Below are positions 6,381-12,729 of a DNA stretch of 43,961 nucleotides, piece after piece. Each line of letters starts with the position of its first letter. The first letter of the stretch is position 1. Origin of the DNA: JAZREA01 sp045660545 (lineage in GTDB: Bacteria > Bacillota > Clostridia > Monoglobales > Firm-18); assembly GCA_045660545.1 (NCBI GenBank), contig JAZREA010000003.1, forward strand, positions 1 through 43,961, given 5' to 3'. The notes beneath the pieces are model-generated. The model made no database searches. It was not told the DNA's origin and saw only the letters and a program-made list of their open reading frames with translations. A program made the translations under genes and the position numbers.

Positions 6381-7711
6381 TATTTGCCCCCTTTTATCTG
6401 TTTAAGAGTTTTAACAAGTTCCTTTCCGAGAGCAAATCCAAGCAATGGTGGAATAGCATCTCCGATTTGTTCATACTGGTCTTGTTCAGGGTCGCTATGA
6501 AATTTTACATAGTGGCCTTGGAATTTATACCAATCAGGGAATGATTGTAATCTTGCTACTTCTCTTGGAGTAAGCCCCCTATCTTGTATAGGGTGTAGCA
6601 TTTCATCTAAACAATGAGATGTTACTGTGAAACTTGGTTCATTGGGATTTAATCTTCTGTTTCTAGCAGCATATATTTTTTTAGGGAAGCATTCTATTGC
6701 TAAATCTTCCATGCCATTATTTAATAATCGTTCATAAGCAGTTTTCATATTTTCGCCCTGCTTAATAAGTTCAATTCTCTTTTTCATCTTCTTGGTGTGT
6801 CCTGGTGCTTTATGGCTTGATAATGATTTTTTGGTAAAATCAATATGTTCAGGAACATTAGCATTATTACCACGCATATAACTTAAATATAATTTCTGTG
6901 CTTCATCTTCAACCTTATCTAAATTGTATGTGTATTCGTTGTTTTCTTCCCCTGAATTTATAATTGGTAAATCTAAAAGTGCTTTGCCAACAGATAAATA
7001 TGGATATTTTCTGCCTGTTCCGTGTGTCTTTTCGGGATATGTAAATTTAGCATTTGGATATTTCGTATTTATACCAACTAAAAACAATCTTTCTCTTGCT
7101 TGTGGCACACCATAATCACAAGCCTTTAATAAGACTACATCTTTATCTGTTGATGCTAATTTATACTGTGGTTTATTATCAATCGCACTTTCAAAATCTC
7201 TACAAATTTCTTTATACATTTCGCCAGTTTTTCCGTTGAATTTTTTTGAAAATAAACCCTTTACATTTTCAAACATAAATATTTTAGCATCTACACCACG
7301 AGCAATTCTCAAAATGTTTTTATATAATACATTTCTGTCATCATCTTCTTTTCTATCTCCTGCCATACTAAAACTTTCGCAAGGAGCACCCCCAGTAACA
7401 ATATCAACTGTATCAACACCAAATCTTTCATTAAGTATCTTTTTAATAAGTTCATCAGATACTTTATTTATATCTCCGTATATCAAAAGAGTTTTTTCGC
7501 TTGGTTTAAAATATTGTTCTGGATTATCCATTGTTCCCGTCAAATATTTTTCAAGTTCAAATATATCAGCATTGTGAGAAGCAGAATATGTTTGAACTGT
7601 CCAATAACTCCATTCAACAGAAATTAGGGGTTTTATTTCTGCCCATTTAAGTCCAGTACAAAGTCCGCCTGGACCAGCAAATAAATCAATAGAGGTATAT
7701 TTGTATTTCAT
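6380..7711 (-). CDS. C5-cytosine DNA methyltransferase of the MspI-like R-M system
   Basis: A 443-residue m5C methyltransferase with all core motifs in order: I DLFAGPGG (9-16), IV GGAPCESFS with nucleophile Cys111, VI FENVKG (Glu148), VIII QARERLFLVG (205-214), IX LTPREVARLQSFPD and X GDAIPPLLGFALG. The target-recognition region lies between VIII and IX. It should protect the sites cut by the downstream endonuclease (inferred CCGG). The ATG has an AAAGGAG ribosome binding site. No Vsr-type mismatch endonuclease gene accompanies the pair. Confidence 0.95.
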   Translation of the reverse strand: MKYKYTSIDLFAGPGGLCTGLKWAEIKPLISVEWSYWTVQTYSASHNADIFELEKYLTGTMDNPEQYFKPSEKTLLIYGDINKVSDELIKKILNERFGVDTVDIVTGGAPCESFSMAGDRKEDDDRNVLYKNILRIARGVDAKIFMFENVKGLFSKKFNGKTGEMYKEICRDFESAIDNKPQYKLASTDKDVVLLKACDYGVPQARERLFLVGINTKYPNAKFTYPEKTHGTGRKYPYLSVGKALLDLPIINSGEENNEYTYNLDKVEDEAQKLYLSYMRGNNANVPEHIDFTKKSLSSHKAPGHTKKMKKRIELIKQGENMKTAYERLLNNGMEDLAIECFPKKIYAARNRRLNPNEPSFTVTSHCLDEMLHPIQDRGLTPREVARLQSFPDWYKFQGHYVKFHSDPEQDQYEQIGDAIPPLLGFALGKELVKTLKQIKGGK

Positions 7712-7769
7712 AAAATACTCCTTTATTACACTTTTCAGGTAATTTCAATCATTATTTTAACTTATTTAT

Positions 7770-7797
7770 ATTTTAACATATTTCTACAAAAAATCAA
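7770..7797 (-). promoter_or_regulatory. Promoter of the R-M operon
   Basis: On the minus strand TTGATT (7792-7797) and TAAAAT (7770-7775) are separated by 16 bases, upstream of the methyltransferase ATG. No terminator is visible between this site and the rlmD stop codon at 7805, so readthrough from the rlmD-mtaB operon into the methyltransferase is also possible. Confidence 0.5.
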
Positions 7798-7804
7798 TGT
7801 GTTA

Positions 7805-9148
7805 TTATTCACAATTCTTTATATCGTCATTGCGACATAGTAGCAGACAGCACTCCACATGGCTTGTTCTGGGGAACATATCAAACGGGTATACTGTGTC
7901 TGCGTGGTAACCGAGAGTATCCAAAATTTTCATATCCCTTGCGAGTGTAGCAGGGTTACAGGAAACGTAGACTATCTTCTTCGGTTCCATTTTTGCGATT
8001 GTGTGCAAAAGGCGCTCCTCGCATCCCTTTCTCGGAGGGTCGAGTATAACTATATCGCTATCAGGGAAGTTCTCGGCGATATCCTCGGAATTGCCAACGT
8101 GGAACTCTGCGTTTTTAACCCCGTTTAAAAGGGCGTTTTTCTTCGCGTTGTCTATTGCCTGCGGCACACACTCAACGCCTACCACATATCCCGCATACTT
8201 TGAGGCATAAAGGCCTATTGTGCCTATTCCGCAAAAGAGGTCGAGCACCCTTTCGTCGCCTGTAAAGTCGCACAACTTTACAACCATATCGTACAGTTCT
8301 TTAGTCTGATACGGATTAATCTGGAAGAAAGAATGAGGAGAAATCTCGAAATACATATCTCCTATTTTATCAGTTATCACGCCGTCTCCGTATAAAACTA
8401 CGTTTTTGTCCCCTAAGATCACGTTGGAGCTTTTGGAATTAATATTTTGGATAACGGTTATATCTTCGCCAAACTCAGCCTTTAACATACTGACAAGCTC
8501 GTCACTGTTTTTTAGCGTCACGGTTGCAGTAACTATGCACACCATAAGCTTACCTGTCAGCGCAGCCCTTGTATATATGTGGCGGATGGTGCCTCTGTTT
8601 GTAGTCTCGTCATAGGGCTTTACGTGAAAAAGGGACATAAACTCCTTTACAACCCCCGCTACCTGATTGGACCTTTCGTTTTGAATCAGGCAGTCGTCAA
8701 CAGGAATAACACGGTGGCTCCTCGGGGCATAAAAACCCACTCCCGACGGAGTAACGGGGTACTGTGACTTATTCCTGTAATGCATTATTGTACTGCCCCT
8801 TGTGTCTTCAACCTTTACGTCAAGGCCGCCGATTCTTTGGATACAGTCTTTTACCCTTTGGGTTTTATTCATAAGCTCGAGCTCGTAGTTACAGTGCATA
8901 TAGCTGCATCCGCCGCATTTATAAAAGACCTTACATTCAGGCTCGGTTCTGTACGGCGAAGGCTTAATTACCTTTAAAAGCTTGGCGTGAGCGTAGCTTT
9001 TTAAAACCTTTAATATCAAGACCTCTACCGTTTCGCCAACGATTGCATACGGAACAAAAACGGCAAAGCCGTCTATCTTGCCTACTCCCTCGCCGCTTTC
9101 GCCAACGCCCGTTATAACGACGCGGTAAACTTCGTTTTTATTAATCAT
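7805..9148 (-). CDS. rlmD: 23S rRNA (uracil-5-)-methyltransferase, RlmD/RlmCD family
   Basis: The 447-residue product has an N-terminal TRAM RNA-binding domain (about 5-62), an iron-sulfur cluster motif C72...C78-GG-C81 with a further Cys near 153, and a SAM-dependent methyltransferase domain. That domain carries FQINPYQTKELYD, VLDLFCGIGTIGL, DPPRKGC and the catalytic-Cys motif VSCNPATLARD. The family methylates U1939 and/or U747 of 23S rRNA; which site is modified cannot be told. The ATG overlaps the mtaB stop (ATGA). It lies at the inferred right edge of the acquired island and marks the change to higher G+C. Confidence 0.9.
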   Translation of the reverse strand: MINKNEVYRVVITGVGESGEGVGKIDGFAVFVPYAIVGETVEVLILKVLKSYAHAKLLKVIKPSPYRTEPECKVFYKCGGCSYMHCNYELELMNKTQRVKDCIQRIGGLDVKVEDTRGSTIMHYRNKSQYPVTPSGVGFYAPRSHRVIPVDDCLIQNERSNQVAGVVKEFMSLFHVKPYDETTNRGTIRHIYTRAALTGKLMVCIVTATVTLKNSDELVSMLKAEFGEDITVIQNINSKSSNVILGDKNVVLYGDGVITDKIGDMYFEISPHSFFQINPYQTKELYDMVVKLCDFTGDERVLDLFCGIGTIGLYASKYAGYVVGVECVPQAIDNAKKNALLNGVKNAEFHVGNSEDIAENFPDSDIVILDPPRKGCEERLLHTIAKMEPKKIVYVSCNPATLARDMKILDTLGYHADTVYPFDMFPRTSHVECCLLLCRNDDIKNCE

Positions 9149-10419
9149 ACAATATCACCTGTCATATATTCGTCGGTATAACCAGACAAAAGCACGTCTG
9201 CGCACTCGCCCTCCAATGCCTCTCCCTTGGCTCTTACTAACAAAAAGTTGGGAGTGTGGCCCTCGAAAACGCCTTTTTCGACCTCGCGTTCAACAAGCAC
9301 CGAGACGGTCTGTCCTACAAATTTTTCAAAGTATTCTATCTTTAATTCGTGGCCGACTGCGACCATCTTTTTCATCCTGTCCTTTTTAACCGACTCTTGA
9401 AGTTGCCCATCCATCTTGTCCGCCTCGGTGCCCTTGCGCCTTGAGTACGGAAAGACGTGTATGGAAGAAAATCCCGCCTTTTTAACAGTTTCGCAGCTTT
9501 CTAAAAACTCTTCCTCCGTCTCCTGAGGAAAGCCGACCATAACGTCAGTTGTAAGCGCGCAGTCGGAAAAAGCATCCTTTAACTTAGACGCAGCCAAAAG
9601 GTAGTCTTTTGCTGTATAGCGCCTCTTCATCCTGCCAAGGACCGAAGTCGAGCCGCTTTGCAAAGCGAGGTGAAAATGGTGGCAGAAATTGTCAAGCTTT
9701 TTGATTCGCTCAACAAACTCGTCTGTAATAAGGTTGGGCTCTAACGAGCCGAGGCGCACCCTTTCGATACCATCAACGGCGCAAACCGCCTCTATCGCTT
9801 CTATGAGGCTCGAGCCTGTATCGACGCCATACATAGAAAGGTTGATGCCTACCAAAACTATTTCTTTATAGCCGTTTTTAGCAAGGGCCTTTACCTCCGA
9901 AACCGTGTCATCAAGCGACTTGGAGCGCAGCGGACCTCTCGCATATGGGATTATACAATATGTGCAAAAGTTCCTGCATCCGTCCTGAATTTTAAGCGTG
10001 GCGCGTGTTCTGGACTGGTGAGTGGACTTTAAGTCTTCAAACACCCCAGGTATTTCGCTTTTAACATGCACAGTCTGGTGTCCGTCGTAGTTTTCCACAT
10101 ACTCGACGATTTTTAAGCGGTCTGTGGTGCCCATTATTATATCTACCCCGGGGATTTTGCCGACCTGGTCTGGCGAAACCTGAGAATAGCACCCCAGCAC
10201 GACAACAAGGCTGTTTGCTCCATGGCTTTTAGCCCTGCGTATCAGCTGGCGCGACTTTTTATCCCCGACTGCTGTTACTGTACATGTATTTATAACGTAA
10301 ACGTCTGCAAAGCCTTCCTCCACTACCTCGTAGCCTGCCTGTTCAAACAGACCCTTCATAGCCTCTGTTTCGTAAAGGTTAACCTTGCATCCAAGTGTAT
10401 GAAACGAAACCTTCTTCAT
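9145..10419 (-). CDS. mtaB: tRNA t6A37 methylthiotransferase MtaB
   Basis: A 424-residue radical-SAM methylthiotransferase. The N-terminal UPF0004 domain contributes three cluster cysteines (LGCKVN, NTCTVT, LGCYSQ). The radical-SAM motif is CRNFCTYCIIPYARG. A C-terminal TRAM domain follows (about 365-424). The LGCKVNLYETEAM opening is characteristic of MtaB rather than MiaB. The enzyme converts t6A37 to ms2t6A37 in ANN-decoding tRNAs. It is the first gene of a two-gene leftward operon with rlmD, driven by the promoter at 10450-10478, so both products act on RNA. Confidence 0.93.
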   Translation of the reverse strand: MKKVSFHTLGCKVNLYETEAMKGLFEQAGYEVVEEGFADVYVINTCTVTAVGDKKSRQLIRRAKSHGANSLVVVLGCYSQVSPDQVGKIPGVDIIMGTTDRLKIVEYVENYDGHQTVHVKSEIPGVFEDLKSTHQSRTRATLKIQDGCRNFCTYCIIPYARGPLRSKSLDDTVSEVKALAKNGYKEIVLVGINLSMYGVDTGSSLIEAIEAVCAVDGIERVRLGSLEPNLITDEFVERIKKLDNFCHHFHLALQSGSTSVLGRMKRRYTAKDYLLAASKLKDAFSDCALTTDVMVGFPQETEEEFLESCETVKKAGFSSIHVFPYSRRKGTEADKMDGQLQESVKKDRMKKMVAVGHELKIEYFEKFVGQTVSVLVEREVEKGVFEGHTPNFLLVRAKGEALEGECADVLLSGYTDEYMTGDIV

Positions 10420-10449
10420 ATAGTTACCCCATTTTAAAAATATACCTAT

Positions 10450-10478
10450 ATGTTAACATATTTTGCACGTTTTTTCAA
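10450..10478 (-). promoter_or_regulatory. mtaB-rlmD promoter
   Basis: On the minus strand TTGAAA (10473-10478), a 17-base spacer, then TAACAT (10450-10455), upstream of the mtaB ATG at 10419. It is back-to-back with the promoter of the HPr-like gene. Confidence 0.65.
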
Positions 10479-10485
10479 TATAAAT

Positions 10486-10514
10486 TTGACAAAGGTCGAC
10501 TTTTGTTGTATTAT
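10486..10514 (+). promoter_or_regulatory. Promoter of the HPr-like gene
   Basis: TTGACA (10486-10491), a 17-base spacer, then TATTAT (10509-10514), followed by an AGGAGG ribosome binding site at 10536-10541. Confidence 0.75.
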
Positions 10515-10548
10515 AATTATAGTATTGATACGTATAGGAGGATTTGAT

Positions 10549-10779
10549 ATGCAATCTTTTAAAGTAACTCTTGATTCAATAGCAAGTATTAAAACTTTTG
10601 TTAACGTTGTCAGCAAATATGACTTTGACATCGATTTATCCTCAGGCAGGTATGTTGTTGATGCCAAATCTATTATGGGTATCTTTTCTCTCGATTTATC
10701 CAAGCCTATTAAGGTTGACGTACACGCAGAGGACGCAAGCCAGCTTATCGCAGAGCTTAAAGAATTTATATGCGACTGA
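10549..10779 (+). CDS. HPr-like protein lacking the phosphorylatable histidine (Crh-like)
   Basis: A 76-residue protein with the HPr fold pattern. The region corresponding to the HPr regulatory serine is intact (VVDAKSIMGIFSLDL; the Ser in KSIMG matches Ser46). The segment corresponding to GLHARPA reads SIASIKT, so the PEP-dependent phosphorylation histidine is replaced, by Ser in my alignment. It therefore cannot pass phosphate in a PTS. Like Crh of Bacillus it could still be a target of HPr kinase and a CcpA-type cofactor. The ATG at 10549 follows AGGAGG; the frame is open further upstream but without a start signal. Confidence 0.8.
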   Translation: MQSFKVTLDSIASIKTFVNVVSKYDFDIDLSSGRYVVDAKSIMGIFSLDLSKPIKVDVHAEDASQLIAELKEFICD

Positions 10780-10793
10780 CACCACAAGTGCAA

Positions 10794-10828
10794 AACGACA
10801 CGGCGCAACAACACCGTGTCGTTTTTTA
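10794..10828 (+). terminator. Rho-independent terminator after the HPr-like gene
   Basis: AACGACACGG (10794-10803) pairs with CCGTGTCGTT (10814-10823), followed by TTTT. Confidence 0.9.
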
Positions 10829-10877
10829 TAGACCGACCGCACTCTATTTCATAAAACAAAGAACGGAGTAACAAATT

Positions 10878-11780
10878 ATGGAACAATCTAAAAGAAAACG
10901 CCGTTTCGGCGACAGATATGACGGATACAAGGTTTACGAGCAAGACCCTTTGTTTTACCTTGTGCCTTACATAATGCGTTCGCGCCTTGACAGCCAGGTG
11001 TTCTTCGAGGAGCAAATCGACGTTTCGCACTTTCGCAAATTTATACTTGAACACAAAGAAGATATGCCCAATCTTTCTACATACCATATTATCTCGGCAG
11101 CGGCTATAAGAACAATTATTGAAAAGCCAAGGCTTAACCGATTTGTCAGCGGACACAAGATTTATGACAGAAGCTATATCCGCGCGTCATTAACCGCAAA
11201 AAAAAGCATGAGCGAAAATGCGGACGAGGTATTGGTGATGCCGGAGTTTGAAGAGGACGTAACTTTATACGATGTGGTACAAAGGTTCAACGAATCTCTT
11301 GACGAGGCAAGAGCCGAAGCAGATTCGGAAAACGACACTGCAAAGACTGTAAAAATACTAAACCTGCTTCCCGGATTTTTAATCAAATTTGTTGTATGGG
11401 CTCTTAGAAACCTTGACGCAATCGGCAAAATGCCAAAGATTATAAACCGCATAAGCCCGTTCCACTCAAGCCTTTTTATTACCAACGTAGGCTCTATTGC
11501 GCTAAACTCGATTTACCACCATTTGTACGAATTCGGCACGACTTCCGTCTTCCTTGCCATTGGCAAAAAAGAGCATGTTAACAAACTGCAAAGCGACGGC
11601 TCTGTCGACACTAAGGTTGTAATTTCCACAAAATTTGTACTGGACGAGCGAATTTGCGACGGATATTACTTTTCGACTGCAATAAAGCATTTCAGGCGGT
11701 TGATTAAAAACCCCGAGTTGCTTTTGGTGCCTGCAAAGGGATTTGCCAAAGAAAGCGACAAGGAATTAGCAGTAAAATAG
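10878..11780 (+). CDS. Stand-alone 2-oxoacid dehydrogenase E2/CAT-fold protein without lipoyl domain
   Basis: A 300-residue protein resembling the catalytic domain of dihydrolipoamide acyltransferases and chloramphenicol acetyltransferase. Examples are the N-terminal VPYIMRSRLDSQVFFEEQID, SSLFITNVGSIALNSIYHHLYEFGT, and the C-terminal motif DERICDGYYFSTAIKHF. In active enzymes this last motif is (D/H)H-x-x-x-DG and supplies the catalytic histidine; here it is Glu. There is no lipoyl or subunit-binding domain and no E1/E3 gene nearby. It is either a non-acyltransferase binding protein or uses different chemistry. It lies between two strong terminators, so it is monocistronic or shares only readthrough. 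Confidence 0.75.
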   Translation: MEQSKRKRRFGDRYDGYKVYEQDPLFYLVPYIMRSRLDSQVFFEEQIDVSHFRKFILEHKEDMPNLSTYHIISAAAIRTIIEKPRLNRFVSGHKIYDRSYIRASLTAKKSMSENADEVLVMPEFEEDVTLYDVVQRFNESLDEARAEADSENDTAKTVKILNLLPGFLIKFVVWALRNLDAIGKMPKIINRISPFHSSLFITNVGSIALNSIYHHLYEFGTTSVFLAIGKKEHVNKLQSDGSVDTKVVISTKFVLDERICDGYYFSTAIKHFRRLIKNPELLLVPAKGFAKESDKELAVK

Positions 11781-11794
11781 CACAGATTACACTT

Positions 11795-11839
11795 CGCGCC
11801 AAACAAGCCGATTAAGGCCGCGTTTGGCGCGTTTTTTTT
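11795..11839 (+). terminator. Rho-independent terminator after the E2-like gene
   Basis: CGCGCCAAAC (11795-11804) pairs with GTTTGGCGCG (11822-11831), followed by eight T. Confidence 0.92.
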
Positions 11840-11909
11840 ACACAAGGTGGCTTCTTGATTTTGCGGCCCAAACTCTTTATTTTGAGGGTACAATAATTTC
11901 GCAAATTGC

Positions 11910-11939
11910 TTGACATATAGTTGTTAAATATAGTATAAT
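11910..11939 (+). promoter_or_regulatory. Promoter of the membrane protein/SLH operon
   Basis: TTGACA (11910-11915), an 18-base spacer, then TATAAT (11934-11939), about 70 bases before the ATG at 12011. Confidence 0.8.
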
Positions 11940-12010
11940 GTTAAATGATACTCTAAAAGAACCAAGCGGTATTTTCAGCATTAATTTTTTGTAAAAAGAG
12001 GTACAAATTA

Positions 12011-12709
12011 ATGAAGAAAAAAACAAAGATTTTTTTGGTTGTTTTGCTTGTCGTCGCGGTGGCGCTTTGCGCCGTTGCATACTTTTTGCGGGACACGATA
12101 TCTGTTGTGAAAACCGCAGTTGAAAACGACAGCGAAACATTAGAACAGCTGGTTATACAACAAAAGCAGACGACCGAAGAGGCCTTAAAGTCTGTCGGTT
12201 TGGAAAGCATAAATCCTCTAAACTCTGAGGATCTGGAAAAATTGAAAAACGGCGAAATTACCGAAGAAGAAGCGATTAAGAGCATAATCGGGCAAGACAC
12301 GGCACAGCCTCCCGCGGAAAGCAAGCCCGAAGACGACGACAAGCAGTACGCCATACAGCAAGAGGCTAACTCAAAGGTCGCCAAGCTGATCGGAAAGCTA
12401 TATGTTTTAAAGGCTCAATTCGAAAGCGAGCTTGCGGGGCTTGAGGGCAGCATTATCAGCCAATACACAGCGCTCCCTCCCGAAAAGCACACTTATTCGG
12501 AAAAGGTAAAGCTGGGCAGGCAGGCTCTTGCTACCGCAACGTCTCTTGAAGCAAGCTGCGACTCACAGGTTTATGCAATTCTTGACGAGGTAGAGGCGAT
12601 ATTGTCTAACGCCAAAATGGACACTTCCACAGTCGCGTCGATTAAAAGCGCCTACCAAAGCGAGAAAAAAATTACTAAATCGTATTACTTAGACAAATAT
12701 CTTAAATAA
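12011..12709 (+). CDS. Membrane-anchored extracytoplasmic protein of unknown function
   Basis: A 232-residue protein with a basic N-terminus (MKKKTK) and one hydrophobic segment (residues 8-26, FLVVLLVVAVALCAVAYFL), which is a signal anchor or uncleaved signal. The outer part is acidic and helical with a Pro/Glu/Asp-rich linker (about 95-115) and probable coiled coil (AQFESELAGLEGS and onward). No enzyme motif is seen. It lies 20 bases before the first SLH gene in the same transcript, so a role in envelope or S-layer assembly is likely but inferred. Confidence 0.7.
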   Translation: MKKKTKIFLVVLLVVAVALCAVAYFLRDTISVVKTAVENDSETLEQLVIQQKQTTEEALKSVGLESINPLNSEDLEKLKNGEITEEEAIKSIIGQDTAQPPAESKPEDDDKQYAIQQEANSKVAKLIGKLYVLKAQFESELAGLEGSIISQYTALPPEKHTYSEKVKLGRQALATATSLEASCDSQVYAILDEVEAILSNAKMDTSTVASIKSAYQSEKKITKSYYLDKYLK

Positions 12710-12729
12710 AAAACGAAAGGGTGTTGGAT

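Larger units (their letters stand above)
1..7804. mobile_element. AT-rich acquired island (right-hand part) with serine recombinase, ArdA and MspI-like R-M system
   Basis: The DNA from the left edge to about the end of rlmD is conspicuously poorer in G+C than everything to its right (roughly one third versus over 40 percent, estimated by eye). It holds a large serine recombinase, an antirestriction gene, several unrecognised genes and a restriction-modification operon, which is typical integrative-element cargo. The right edge is placed between the methyltransferase promoter and the rlmD stop codon on composition only. No attachment-site repeat could be identified because the left end lies outside the window. 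The restriction-modification operon may be a separate insertion next to the recombinase element. Confidence 0.65.

Noticed and set aside
10446..11156. Long minus-strand open frame opposite the HPr-like and E2-like genes
   Set aside because: It runs antisense through two well-supported genes and a terminator, has no ribosome binding site and no recognisable protein features.
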